Source of the DNA: Phlegmacium glaucopus
Lineage: Eukaryota > Basidiomycota > Agaricomycetes > Agaricales > Cortinariaceae
Assembly (NCBI GenBank): GCA_015039465.1
Contig: MU130200.1
Span: forward strand, 123,651 to 187,650
Direction: 5' to 3'
Length of the DNA stretch: 64,000 bases
The translations under genes were made by a program, and so were the position numbers. Positions 1 to 12,256 of this stretch are shown here, one piece after another; positions within the stretch are counted from its first letter, which is position 1; each line of letters starts with the position of its first letter. Below the pieces are notes generated by a model. It had not been told where the DNA came from, did not search any database, and saw only the letters and a program-made list of their open reading frames with translations.

Positions 1-403
1 GAGTGGCGGAGAGGACCTTTGGGTACAACAATTTTTTCTTTTTTTCTTCAAATCCATATCTAACGAAATATGACGTAGGTCCAAGAACACTGTGTAATGC
101 TTGTGGTTTGGTCTATGCTAAACTGGTATGTATCCCCCATGGCATGAACAAGTCTTTTTTTTTAACTCATTTCAAAAAAATTATCGTCAACAGATCAAAA
201 AACGATTCAAAGAAAAAGTTACCGGTCCTAACAAAAAATCTGCTAGCAACAGTAATAAAGGTGGTATTAGTAATCCAAGCAATACCAACGCAGCTCGTGG
301 CGGCGGTGGGGGTGGGATGTATGGTATGGAAGAATCAATGGATGAACTAAGTGATGACGATGAATATGGATCTCAAGACCCAAGGAACGATATGCCTGAT
401 TGA
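1..403 (+). CDS. GATA-type zinc-finger transcription factor, C-terminal end (5' partial)
   Basis: The window opens inside a GATA zinc finger. Exons 1-22, 79-125 and 194-403 join in phase across two short GT-AG introns. They read EWRRGPLG, then PRTLCNACGLVYAKL, then IKKRFKEK and a Gly/Ser/Asp-rich tail ending in a TGA at 401-403. The CNAC pair and the conserved WRRGP and L-C-N-A-C-G-L residues are the second half of the GATA DNA-binding knuckle; the first Cys pair lies upstream of the window. The role is DNA binding at GATA motifs in the nucleus. The finger sits near the C-terminus, followed by about 60 low-complexity residues (polyGly, then an acidic stretch). Fungal GATA factors with this arrangement include white-collar-2-like and NsdD-like proteins. 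I cannot tell which without the upstream part, so no symbol is given. Confidence 0.85.
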
Positions 404-1593
404 TTAAGGCTTCCCGGCTGGCCGTCATTCTATCCTCTCCACTCTTGGTTCACGATCAATTGATAATCCCTAATATCCCCCTCCATTTTTTTTTTGGTGT
501 CTTTGCGCTGTCTGGCTGCTATCCGTTCTCTCATCTTGCGTTTTTAATCCCTCTATCTTGCTGTCTATATATATCAAAGTTTACTCTATCTTGGGATCAC
601 CATTTTTCTCCTTTCCCCCGACTCGCTAGCTTTCGTTCTTGTTTAGCAGTGTTCTTTTTTTTCGTGGTTTTTTTTTTCGTGTCTTTGCTGTAATTACCTT
701 GCTGGGCATATAGAATCTGTTCTTCGCTTTTTTTGTGTTTCTTTTTTTTTGTTTTGTTTGTTTTTTTTTTTGGATTGAACCCACCCCCACTCTGGGGGGT
801 GCGCTGTTCGATTGTACGTTATTTTATCAAAATTTTCCAGTACATTATTGAACACTGTATCTTATTTGTTCTTTCAAATTGCAAACCCTTTTTTTTTCCT
901 CTTCCGAACCTCCGTAATTAATTGGGTTTTCATCGAATTCTTAGGCCCCCCTGCTTTAAATGGGTGGTCAACTCTATATTGATTTATATACATATATAAA
1001 GAGAGGGAAAGCATGCAGCTGTGTGGTCCAGAGATAAGTGTTAACGTCAATGTCGATAACCCATCGAATTTGAGGCACTGCTTAAGACACTCACGTGACC
1101 TAATTTACAGCGAACAAAGGCGTGATTGGTCCGTGCGTTTACACACGCCATATAAAAGGAATTTCGGCAATATTACTTTTTTTTTCTTATCTCTTGTGCT
1201 CGGGCATGTACTGCCGCCAGTGAGGTTTCTACCGAGGCGCAGTCTTTTTGCTGATTGCAAATTATACATCCGAACCCATCTGTTAGCTTTGGCTTTCAGT
1301 AATTTTTGGAAAAACCAAAACTCGATGATCTTTTTTCTTATGACAATGTTTTTTGCTTTTTATTCTTTTTGGTGAAAACATTCGAAGGAAAAGAAGTGTT
1401 TGTATATATATGTATATATTAGTTTGAATGTAATTGAATTTGGTCCATCTTCGACTGTCACTGAGCATAATTCGAAAGCGAGCTGTGGGTTGGGTGAGCG
1501 TTAGCTCAGCTCGGACATGAAGCAGGATGAATCGCGGGTTCGTGGTTTTGTAGCTCAATTCCTGGATTATGATTCAGTGTTTTGTTTTTTGTG
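404..1593. other. Intergenic, no gene recognised
   Basis: T-rich tract after the GATA gene, probably its 3' UTR and downstream spacer. TATA-like strings occur near 995 and 1151, and a CACGTG E-box lies near 1091, but no open frame downstream of them looks like a protein. I see no RNA gene. Confidence 0.5.
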
Positions 1594-2985
1594 TTAAGCA
1601 ATAATAATTGATGTAATGAACCTAGTTTAAAACTAATTTCTGGTGATGATGGGCATTGTGATTTCAAGGCAGGATGGTGGGTGAAATTTTCAGTGAGCGA
1701 GGATAATTAAATTTGTTTGTAAGTTATACCAGCGACAAACCAGCGATGTATGGAAGAAAGAAAAGGGTGAGGTGATTACAATCGATGTTACGCTCAGCTG
1801 GAGATTCCGGCACCTGGAACTCGATTTTCACATTTAGTGAAGAGATCTTGCACGCTCCAAGATCTTGCACGCCCCAATTACTGAGTCGATATACCCAGGG
1901 TAGAGCGGATTGAGAGCGGGCGCTAGGTATTATTATAGGAACCCTTATTCATATACTGTATACTGTATATTACCTTGGGTACAGAAGTCATCATGCGATT
2001 GGTGCCAAGTTCCAACCGCTGCGCAGCATTTGTTGATCGATCTATTGGATTTGGACCAGCCCATAGTAGACATAGTAGATAAACACCACCACCCTGGTCA
2101 CTGTCGCAAACTCAGGCTCGCAATTTCCTTTTTCGTAGAATATAGCCTGCCAGTCCGAGAGGTACACTAGGACCCTTAACTTAGAACCCTTAGGCTTACA
2201 ATCAAACCTGTATATAACTTTTTTTAAGCCAAAAGAAAATTAATGCACCTTGTGTGCCTTAGCAAAACAAAGTACCGCGTAACATCAGTAAACCCTGGTT
2301 TCGGTACAGGCGTATACAAGGTACATACCGCTACAAAGGAAGGGCAGGGAAATGGGTCGTAGCGCCGGGTTAATGGAGCAAACCGAGGGACCCATGGTAC
2401 ACAGGTACGTCCGTGTATTTATTCATAGCACAAATGATGAACTCGATTTTCCCTACAGGACATCGCGAAAGGTGAAAGTTCGGTAACAGAAACATGGCTC
2501 GCACCACAATTCCGTATCCAAGAGTAACAGAAAGGGATAATGCAATGTATTTTATATGGTAGTATATACTTAGTTAGAGGAGCCGTATGGCCTGTACCTC
2601 ATCATTCAGCTAAAAACTTCCTAATTTCTACTTGAACAAATGCATCATCATATGGATTCAATCTGCCCCAGCTGATAGAACATTGTTTAAATCAATAAGA
2701 GGCTGCAAACCAGCAGGATAAAATCCACCCACCTGTATGTCCCCAAACCATATCTATGACCACAAGGCCCACAGAATTTGCCAAACAAGCTATTTCATTG
2801 ACACTGTCTTTGGGCTAAAATATTGAAATTTATCAAACCAGTTATTACAGGGGGAAAAAAAATCTTTTTCTGTACCGGAAAGTAAAGATCCAACTTGCTG
2901 GGCATGATCAAGCCTTTTGCTTTGATCTTACTCAAGCACACTTGTAAATCCCCACCATCTCATATCTGAGATATCTCCACAAGAA
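1594..2985. repeat. Segmental duplication, truncated copy of 12648-14167
   Basis: The segment is near identical to 12648-14167, beginning at the shared string GTTAAGCAATAATAATT. It ends abruptly at about 2985, inside what is coding sequence in the other copy. The 13.0-13.5 kb copy carries a MITE insertion (13053-13474) that this copy lacks. Its own sequence at about 2185 (AACTTA followed by GAACCC) therefore represents the empty site. The copy contains the dead hydrolase fragment annotated separately and no other gene. Confidence 0.8.
2602..2985 (-). pseudogene. Truncated, frameshifted 3' fragment of homoserine-acetyltransferase-like hydrolase gene
   Basis: This corresponds to the last three exons of the intact gene at 13785-15524, including the final WGH-containing exon and the ending NPYDDAFVQAEIRKFLAE region. 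In the GGDIS exon two bases are missing relative to the intact copy (TCTCAG there, TCAG here). That shifts the frame and brings a stop after about 17 codons. Nothing homologous precedes 2985. It is a decayed by-product of the segmental duplication. Confidence 0.8.
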
Positions 2986-3178
2986 TTAGCTACAGTACAT
3001 GAACAAGTAAATAGAAGTTTTTATAGTAATTGGCATGGGTCATAAGGCATGTATGCAACAAGTCATAGAATGAAGAAAGGGCAACTCATGCAATGAGTTG
3101 TATGCATGTTTGTGAAACAGTGAAAAAGGAACAATAGAAGCATGTAGACAGAAATGAATAAAGCATGTATCAGAGGAG

Positions 3179-6100
3179 TTAAAGTTGCTCATCTGCATTT
3201 GCCAGCTCAAGCCTCCAATCATCTCTACTCTTTGAAGCATGCTTATCCACCGCATCAGCCACCGCAAGCGCAAAAGTTCCATCATCATCATCTGAGATGC
3301 CTGAGGTTAGAGACATGGCCTAATGTACTTAATGTTTTCAACGCACAATATTTCAAAGATGCCTGTATCTCCAACGGATTCTCCAAATCAGGTTCCAACA
3401 ACAGTCCATAGATGAGCGAGAAAATTTCCTTTAGGGTGATATCGGACGACCATAGACGACCTAGTTCCGCGACGCAGACCTAAAGCAGAAAGACTCAGAT
3501 ATCCACCCTCTGCATCAGCCTGGACAGCTCACCTTTCCTTGTTTTGAGACCTTGATATTTGGACAATGTGAGCAAAGACATACACATCGCCACAACCATG
3601 CCACTCACATTTGGATGTAAAATAAAGGTGACAAATCTAATCTCTGGGGGTTCGCGCGGATAGTTTTGAGGAATATCACAGGTGAGAAGGAACGTCCCAT
3701 TGCGATATGGGCACTCGGTTTCGTCTTTTGGTGCCTTGAGAACATGAGTCGCATCAGTCACATTCACACCCAACGTCACCACACATACTTCAAGAATGAT
3801 TTTGAGGAAAGACATATCACTGTCATTCACGTAAAGATCGATCTGTGGGTGTGGATCTGCTATGAACGCTTTCAACTGAGGGGAAATCAGCAGGCGTGAA
3901 AATGGGGCTGTAGAGCAGCAAAGACTGACCTCTCGCATAATCCTCTTAGTGCGGTCGTTATGGGTAGGACTGGCAGAAGTCAACTTAGCTGCAGGTTGGA
4001 CACTTTGTTGAAGTTTTGCGTGGGGAGCTCGATGTGGAAACTGGGAGATGGTGACAACATCCACTGGGAAGTCTAGAGTGTTCCCATATCGGCGCAACAT
4101 GTTACCATGCAGCACGGGGCGTTTCGAAAGTCTGGGAGTACGTTCAGCCGAGGATAACATGGTTTCCAGGTCCTGACAAGTGCGTAAAAAATCATAAATA
4201 AATGGCTGACATAGAAAGCAGAAATGCCACACACAAAGATGCTCAATGCGTCGCTGAGCGAAGTTTGAGGGCAGAAACGGTATCCGCCTAAAACGTCATG
4301 TGTCACATCGCGAAAACCCTGAAACCGGGAACATCTCGCACCGGTAGCGACAGAAATTGCGTGCAGCTTATTGTCTGACTGAAGACCAACTTGAACTGAG
4401 TCCACAATGATACCGCTCCTCTGCAGAGCAAGACACACATCCTTGGCTGATGCCTCTGAGCCTGTGTCCTCGCCGTCCGTCACGATGATGATCCGTTTAC
4501 GAAGCTGGGGAAGATCGCTCCGGTAGTTCGTCAACATCCTTTGGGCAGCATCGAGGGCATCATACACAACAGTATTGCCCCCTGCGAACACCTTCTCGAG
4601 CTGTCGCCGGAAGCTCTCAAAGATGGGTGTCAGTTCCTGCTTGACGCTAGCCTTGTCTGAGACTGTCAACAATGTGTGAGAGGTGATTCTAGGCTATCAG
4701 CAATGGCGCCTACAAGTCACGAGTCCAAGGACCAAAGACACTGATGTGTCGAAAGAGCTCTACACAAAAAAGTTCTGAGGTTCAGTCACAAGGCACAAGC
4801 AAACACCAAACAAAGACCAACCGCGCGATTTATGAACACGTTGAACAACTCTTTCAGAACATCCAAGCGATTGAGATACCGACTAGTCTCATTTTCTCTT
4901 TGCTTCCCACCCACACGCCATGTCCAAGTATCGCAATCAAATTTGTAAGTGGGGCTATACCCATAAGAAGCCAGTATGTGTGTGTTTTTCAGGGCCCTCC
5001 CTCTCAGAACACCATCCCCAGTTTCTCTGAGGCCATGCCTGGACAGGACCTCGTCACTCAAGCACAAGCACGACACAGACGGAAAACGTACCACAGTTGC
5101 ATCTCACACATGCTCCCAAACTTGGTTGGTTTAAGATAGCCAATCAATGCAAGGATAGGAGCATCCTGCGGAAGCAAGATCGTCTGTTCTGTATCCCGAA
5201 AACGATGCCGCACGATGACCTCAGACAGCCTCCGTTTGTGAGGGAATGCGAAAGAGATCTCTACCATTCCGCCATGTGAAAGATCGGTGAGCCCGAGGGT
5301 AAGATTTGCCGAGTCATTGATAACTGCTTTCGAGGACCTCATACGAAGAGTGAACCTTGAGTACCGAGCTTTGGTAGCTCGATTCACAAGACAATATAGC
5401 GTCCTCGTACTCACGCTGATCGATAAATCCCAGACGGTTACTTTCCCTTCATATGAGAAAGTCACTTGAACATTGTCGCTAGCAAATGTTCTTTGCATTG
5501 GTTTTTTGCCCTTCAAGGAAGGTGCATCCTTCAAAGGAAGAATGTCCTTCCCTGAAATCTTGAACAAAATCAGCTTCAGTACACGAACACTCAAAACAGA
5601 AAAAAAAAGGAAGATAAAAAAAACACAGTGAATGACATACCCATTTGGCAACCGCTTCTCTCACTTGCGTGACCTTGGAAAAGTGGGGAATTGATGATCT
5701 AAAATATCCCGTCGGCCACACTTCCTGGGCCTCAAAATAGTGCCCCAATTCCCCGTTGACAAATATGTGAAGATTTGGCGTGTTGTCCAGGAGGACAGGG
5801 TTGAGCAACAGGTCTCCAGTCCTAAAAAAAGACCAGTCAAAAAAAGAAGTCAAAGCTCAAAACATCCCGAGACGAAACTTGGGATCGATCAGCCTTCTAG
5901 GGACCTGATAAGGCTCCACCCCAACACCATCGCCATCGCTCAATTCGTCCAAAAGTTCAGAAAGAAAGTTAGCCAAATCTGCGTAGTACAGATCACACGC
6001 AGTCGCAAAATGTGCCGACTGCAATATTGTAAATACGACACTCAAACCCAGAAACGGGCTGACGAACCTCCAACATCTCAGTCTTCATTTGGGAATTGCC

Positions 6101-9100
6101 CTGATTCGATTCGAGTGTGAAACTCAAGTTTAGGGCATCACGCCGAGCCATGGCCGCCAAATCATGGAGGAGCTCATAGACTGGAGGCTTGTAATCAGAG
6201 TCAACCAAGTCATCTTCACACCCTGAGTCGCCTTGGCAGTAGAGCCTCCAAGCTTGGTGACAGCTGGGATGCTGTTTCCGTAAGTAGCTTTTAGCTGTGC
6301 GCTGACTCGTCAGAACTCTTTTTTGGTCTGGCCTGTCTAAGAAGTGGGTCTCACCATTCTCCAATATCACATCTTCTGAAACGTCCTTGACAAGTTCGTC
6401 CAAGAGATTGGACGCTGCCGTTTCCCGGTCAAATTTGTCCTCTTCGAGAACTCCATGTCCTGTCGGGTGGCTGACTCCAGACTGCTTATTCATTGATTCA
6501 CTGAGATCAAGGCACAGTATGATGGCCTGGTGCATAGACAACACGAGTCAGAACGGAACCATCCTCTAGGAACAACAAAATGACCATACCTCATCTGGTG
6601 GACGAGTCGGTGCAACCGAAACACCTCCAAAGGAGTCGACATGCCAAGTGTCCTCAGCCCTTCTCTGCTCTATCACTTTTTCTAGGGAATAGCTGACATC
6701 GTTAACGTCCACTTCCGTGTCTCCTCCACTCCTGAAAGAACAAACAAGGTCAGTCAAGCGACCACAGACAAGGCATGGACCGTACGTGGGTCTAAAAAAA
6801 TTCACATCACGCGTTGTACCGCACCCTCTGCCTGTAAACACGGCCAGAAGCCCCTGATCAATGAAATTTCGGTCAATCGACTTCTCACACGTCCACACAC
6901 ACATACCTCCTGGTCCAAGACAATCTGTGGGGGGATGATGTCTGCTGATTTCAAGTCCAAAGGTCCCCTTGTGACCAGCTCTGTTTTGTTTGCATTTTCG
7001 ATGGCACCCACGAAATCCCGTCCGACCCGAGCAAGATCAAAAGAAGGAAGTGAAGACACAGAGCCTAACTTCTCAACGTTGAACACCATCGTCGACAGGA
7101 ATCTCGAGTCGGAAACGGGTAAAGCATAGCGGTATGAGAGCAGTCGTTTCAATTGCTCAACTTCATTGGCCATCATCTCGGCTATAACGGACATTGAAGA
7201 GGGCCTGTAAAGTTCACCTCCCAGTTGATGGAGCATGGCAAAATCACAATCAACTAGCTGTGAATCCATGAGGATCGGATTTTTGAGAGGCTTATATGAG
7301 GAAGCAGAGACGAGTGAAATCTCCTCAAGTGGTCGGGTTATTTGGGGCTCGGATGGGCGTTGGGGGTTTCCGGCTGCTGAAATTATATGTGCAAGGAGGA
7401 TCCTGACCTACGTCACATTATAAGGTTGTGAGATGTGAAAATGAATGACAAAGGACTCACCGCTTCAAACGATCGATTGGGATTTGTTGTGATGGCGGTT
7501 GCGCCTCGAGCACAGCACGACAGAAAGTCTTTGAGAGCGTGATATAGTGCTTCAGACAGAGCAGCACGCTCCTCTGACCCCGGATCTCGGTTGAGGAACA
7601 AGATACCCACTGATGCATGGATGAAAAGGGTCAATCAGATATGCACATCAGCAGACACTCACGAGTCCTGACGGCCGGCGGAAAATATGTGATTCCATGC
7701 AACATAGAAAGCACTCTTCCTTCCGCAGCCACCCCTTTCAATGGGACCAATTTTGTCAAACTGTACAAGGAGGACAGGAGCGCTGCCATGCCTCGGGCAG
7801 TCTGAAGGACGCTCGGCTGCCATGCTTGACTGGATAGGTACGTCCACTCCCTGGAAACGGTACTGCGCTTTGGAGCTCCCTCCTCGGCTTCCACCATACG
7901 TTTGACGGCGTACAAAACGACAGAAGTGGTGCGATCTTCATCGCCTATCTCGGAGCAGAAGAGGTCTTGAAGGTGAATACACCCACAAGCGATGATCGGA
8001 CATTGGGATGTATGCAAATCAACGTGGAAACCATGCTTACTCGACAGAGATGACGAATGTGATGATGCAGTCTGATTTGGGAAGATTTGGAAACGATAAT
8101 GCGTCTGGTGAACATGTGTTGAGGTGTGACAGATGGAGACGAGGGTCGATTGAGTGAATTGCACGGTTCTGATACAATTCAAAAACCACATCAGTTTCCA
8201 AATGTATCCAAGTAAATGCGGAACAAAAATCGTACTCGGTCATTGCATCTCTAGAATGTATTCTCATGAAAAGACCAGGTAAAGCGAACCCTTTACTGGA
8301 GAGAAAATTGCGTATTAGATCAACTACCTCGTCCGATGTCAGTCGTAGTGGCACGCCCCGAGAAAAACCAGCCTGGGGTGCAGGAATAGGGACGTAATCG
8401 ATCTTGTTACCATCCCATGCTACAACAATGTGAGGTGTAGGCCGATCAAAGATGACAGGTTCGCGAGGGAACGTGCCACGGGGACACCCAGAGGGACAAC
8501 TGGCCATGTGGTGGTTGTCGTTGCCCGTGCCGAGGCAGTGTGCGTGATGCAAGTGGCCACATCCAGCGTTCTGCATGGCGGTGTATCGGTATATGATTTA
8601 CAAAGGCCAAACTACGTACCTGGATGAGCGGACAGTGCAGAACTACCGAGGGTTGCACATGAGTGTCGGTGGCGTGTTTCATGCAGGCCGGACAAGGGAA
8701 TCCTAATAGATAGAGTTGTGAGCGGGCAAAGTGCGAGCACAGGGCGTTGCAGTGCATTACTGAGAAATTCGTCACAGATGATACAATGAGGTGGCGTTGT
8801 CGTATTGTCAAGGCCTATACAATATAAGGCCGCAGTGCTCGTTTGAGGGTTTCTAAAGACACACCTTTCAAGCTGGCATGGGAATAGGGGCAATCCGAGT
8901 GGGAACAGCGTCGTCCATCGAGGGTAAACCTGCAGTGGAAAGTCGAGAAGAGTCCATGTTGCGCAATCTCGAGAGCCACGGCGCAACTGCATGCGATCCC
9001 CGTATCGTGTGCATAATCACAGCAATCGTAGTCGTCACCATCTGTCATCATATCATCTTCTGAGATCCAACCAAGTGCACGAGCGGCTTCGCGTCGAAGT

Positions 9101-9749
9101 GCGGTCTGAAGAAAAAGGCGTCAGAGATGCCCGTGCATGCGATGCATTGGATAGTCACCAAAGGGGTATTTCCATTAATGAAAGCGCCGTCGAACGCAAG
9201 GATATTATTGATAGTCGTGGCGTTATCTTTGAGAGTAGCGCGGACATGATCCCGAGCCAGCTGGGCCGTAATGAGACGAATTTGAATACGGCAAGGCCCT
9301 CTGGATCCAGCAAGGTGAGCTTGTTTGGACCGGGGAATATTCTTGACAGGATTGTCAATGGGAGGGTTAGGACTGATCGAGACTTCTCTTGCGATGACAA
9401 GTTCGCCTTCACAGATTGTATCGAGAATGCGACTTGCAATATGCGAAGTGTTCAGGAAGCGCTCATAGCGGGGGAAAATCGGCAAGAGACAACTTACTCT
9501 TGGCCTCGAAGTTCGAAACCGCCAGGAAGCTCGAGAGTGAACGTGTTGGGCTCTCTGTCAAGGTAATTTGCAATCTCTTTCGCGAGATCATCGTTAGCAG
9601 CGGCGCTGTCAATTGAGATCTGAGACCAGGTATGAGATTTAGAAAAGATGTTTGAGAGGATGAAGACTGACCGCAATCTTCTTCTGACGCTTTACACCAG
9701 AACCCGTATCACTTTCCTCAAACACTACGAGGATCCTTCGCTTTGGCAT
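3179..9749 (-). CDS. Multidomain ubiquitin-system protein: UBL + Cys/His zinc region + VWA + E2 (UBC)
   Basis: I can join 27 exons with every phase consistent into 1685 codons: 9749-9672, 9619-9498, 9432-9159, 9105-8865, 8814-8761, 8702-8620, 8570-8236, 8168-8041, 7965-7663, 7609-7461, 7407-6907, 6853-6786, 6731-6590, 6526-6068, 6018-5879, 5821-5641, 5558-5092, 5038-4961, 4882-4822, 4759-4714, 4662-4235, 4172-3930, 3875-3789, 3734-3609, 3550-3533, 3479-3347, 3291-3179. Residues 1-85 look like a ubiquitin-like beta-grasp fold. Residues 188-312 are Cys/His-rich (CIIC, CPAC, CGHLHHAHC, CPSGC), RING-like in spacing. DLSESM at 833-838 fits a VWA metal site. The rest of a VWA (RLDVLKELF, LGLVTF, VTDGED) resumes only at about 1269. 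Residues 1517-1660 are an E2 fold with HPN at 1596-1598 and catalytic-type Cys1606 in KVCVAELG. Known chemistry of these families suggests ubiquitin transfer and protein scaffolding. The substrate is unknown. The start was chosen at MPKRRILVVFE because the beta-grasp begins there. Confidence 0.85.
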
Positions 9750-10243
9750 CGTGGCAGTAGGTCGGGAGATAAGCACCAGCAAATCGATAACATTGCATCA
9801 GTCTATTCTTAGGCCTGGCTTAATCGCTAGGCACATCTGTAGACATATGTGACCACTGCTATATTCAGTTCGTCAATGTTGCAGATCAAATCGAGACTGG
9901 TCCTAAGCAAACAAACTTTGTCCACGTTTCATGAGTCGCTCGTGCAGTCTTGTATACTCCATGGTTGCCGCCGATAGCCACCGCCCCAACGCATATGGCA
10001 CGGCAACAAAAGAGTCCCCACATGTGTAAGGCGAATAGGTAGCATCAGGTTCACGCGCTTTAGTTGGAGATAAGAACTGTAGCAGCTCGAGAATATTTTG
10101 TTGTATAGGCAGAAAGTGATTGATTTTATGTAAAAGGGGAAAAAGAATATCTAGGTCAAATTCTCAGGTCCTGCATTTGGAAACAAATTCTGCAACGGCC
10201 CACAACTCTAGTAATATGCATACATACATAAGGTGCTGGATTA
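9750..10243. other. Intergenic, 5' side of the UBL-VWA-E2 gene
   Basis: This should hold the promoter of the minus-strand multidomain gene. I see no convincing coding frame, RNA gene or repeat. Confidence 0.4.
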
Positions 10244-10738
10244 CAGCTGAATGCAAAACCCTAGGTGCATTCTCAAAATTCACTTTGTGCGCCCGTGTTT
10301 GTACAAACAGCTGCATTTGGTAGTTTGAACGCGCTGGCGGCCTGTTCTTCGATCGCTAGTGGTGTGTGAACAGCAACCGGCTCCACAGCTATGACGCTGC
10401 AAGCGCACTAGCTATTGAGTCGTCTTCGCCGTTCCAACTTGTCCATACCAAGACTATGTCATAGCCAATATTCCTGAGGTCGACCCTAAGTTGCTTTTGT
10501 GCTTCGGGAATGTAGTGGTAGGCCATGGTAGTTACAAGCTTAAAGCCTGAGGCAACTCAATGGTACTAACGACTACAAGCTTCAGACCCTTGCAGTGGGG
10601 CCATTACTCCAGCTGCTCCACATGGAATACCGAAAAAGGACATTGGCGCGACAGGCTTGCACCAAATGCAGCTGTTTGTACAAACACGGGCGCACAAAGT
10701 GAATTATGAGAATGCACCTAGGGTTTTGCATTCAGCTG
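10244..10738. mobile_element. TA-flanked MITE with CAGCTG termini, copy 1
   Basis: Long terminal inverted repeats of roughly 80 bp start CAGCTGAATGCAAAACCCTA and end with the complement at 10738. TA dinucleotides lie at both edges (10242-10243, 10739-10740), compatible with a TA target duplication. The 300-bp interior has no usable frame. Copies with related ends lie at 13053-13474 and 60303-60597. It lacks a transposase, so it is non-autonomous; the superfamily is not assigned. Confidence 0.85.
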
Positions 10739-10913
10739 TAAAGCGTCGCCTATATCTTAGAAGAAAGAAGGTGAGGTGATTACTAATCGATGTTACGCAG
10801 TGGCTGTGGTTCAATCATTGCTGTGGCGCACATGATCAGAAGCCAACAAAAAATATAAGTAGTACGCCTATAGTATGAGTAAATACACTTTACAAGTTCA
10901 AAATACTATCTTC

Positions 10914-12256
10914 TTATGTGGGCGATGTAAGATATTTTTCAACAATTTCCCGTACCGATGGATCGCTTTTTGCCAACTCGTCAATCAGAGCGTCCTAGTA
11001 AGCAAGGATATATTTTGTCAGAAATGCAGGAGTAACGACGACAAGTAGTTGAAAATTCACCCATAATTTATTCTGCGCGAGTTTTCCTTCCTTGCTAATC
11101 ACGTAATCGCTAGGCTCCTGAACACGTAATGCAGAAACATATGCTCCACGCAATTCGTCGACGTTGTCGTTTCCACCAAGGCATGCCCAAATTAACTGCC
11201 GACTTCCTTCTTCGGAAGTACGTGCAAAAGCTTTTTCCATTAGCCAGTCGGTCCACGCTCGTAGACCAGTAAAGCCACTCCGAAGTGAAGAATAGCAGTA
11301 CCCAGGATTGACGGTGTTAACAATAAGGGGATTATCCCCGACTCTTTCATTCAGCGCTCGAGCAAAAAAGACGTTAAGAACTAGCGAGAAGGACAAATTA
11401 GTACACGCGGATATTCGAGTAAGCAAAATAGGATCCTGACGCTTGCTCTCCAGATATCGGCCTGGTTTCATCCTGATTTTGAATTGTTATTTATTAAGAA
11501 TTCAGTGAGAAAATTGAAAAGTCTAGAAGAATACTCACTCTGAATATTCTAGCTTTCCATATTTCTCAAGGCCGTTCGGAGATTCGACAACATACTTCAA
11601 GTTCTCCAGTTTAGTCCAGTAGTGGACTTCGCTCGAAACAATGACTAGCCTCGGAATTGTGTTGTGTTTGTTGGCGGTGTGAAGCATTATTGGAAGTAGG
11701 CGCAGAGCAAGAAGGGAAGTACATAGGTTATTGACCTGGAAACTGGCGACAAACATCAGGCTTAGCACACTGTATTTGGTATGAGAACTTGTGACTGACA
11801 CTGGTTCGTAGCCGTCGGTGGTTAACTGTTGTCTAGGGTTTTGAATGATGCCTGCGTTCTCAAGGAGGATGTCTAGTCTACCTCCTTCCTTTTCAAATCG
11901 ATTGGTAAAATCGACAACTGAGGAAATTCGGGCAAGGTCAACGACCCATAATTCAGCTGATTTGTAGCCGGTTTCTGCTTCCAATTCTATATATATGTAG
12001 GTGTAAAATGAGTTATGGGAAGAGGAGATATTAGTTGTTTCCTCTCACTGGTGACAGCAGCTTCGCCTCGCTCTTTGCTTCGACATCCTAGAATGAGTCG
12101 ATCGGGATTCATTCGAGCAAAATGTTTCGTAGCTTCGAAGCCGATACCGTTGTTGGCCCCGATAACAACAACAGTTTTCCCAGAGAGGTCTGCATACTTA
12201 ACAGGAGGGTTAGTCGCGAGCTGTTCCCACAAGAATTGAAAGAAGCTGAGCTGCAT
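10914..12256 (-). CDS. Short-chain dehydrogenase/reductase (retinol-dehydrogenase/WWOX-like), copy A
   Basis: NAD(P)-dependent oxidoreductase of the classical SDR fold. The Rossmann motif GANNGIG lies about 35 residues from the start, followed by NAG (LENAGI) and VSSEVHYW carrying the catalytic Ser. YLESK supplies the Tyr-x3-Lys, and NPGYCYSS follows the active site. Spliced joins are phase-consistent: ...VTK/LEAETGYK..., ...DGYEPV/FQVNNL..., ...LEYSE/MKPGRY..., ...ESKL/LNVFFAR..., ...NKLW/DALIDELA..., ending LTSPT and TAA at 10914-10916. Length is about 320 residues, usual for the family. The start MQLSFFQFLWEQL is chosen because the paralogue at 16017-17361 starts at the same place. The two are near identical, so this is a recent tandem duplicate. 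Substrate cannot be inferred. The neighbouring hydrolase does not make a recognisable pathway with it. Confidence 0.9.

Noticed and set aside
1..403. Calling the GATA factor WC-2
   Set aside because: Only the second half of the finger is present; the visible residues do not separate WC-2-like from NsdD-like or other fungal GATA proteins.
1497..1570. tRNA-like string with TAGCTCAG and GGGTTCG
   Set aside because: Resembles A and B boxes, but the acceptor, D and anticodon stems cannot be paired; the related copy at about 12.6 kb has lost the pattern.
7230..7440. Separate gene start at MDSQLVDCDF (7269) with a TATA-like ATATAA upstream
   Set aside because: The frame is open upstream to an acceptor at 7408 and phase fits the preceding exon, so it is internal to the 1685-codon gene.
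8755..8830. Alternative splicing of the zinc region with an exon reading VMHCNALCSHFA
   Set aside because: It is phase-possible, but the chosen splice gives CIICDEFLRFPCPAC with better-spaced metal ligands; only transcripts can exclude the alternative.
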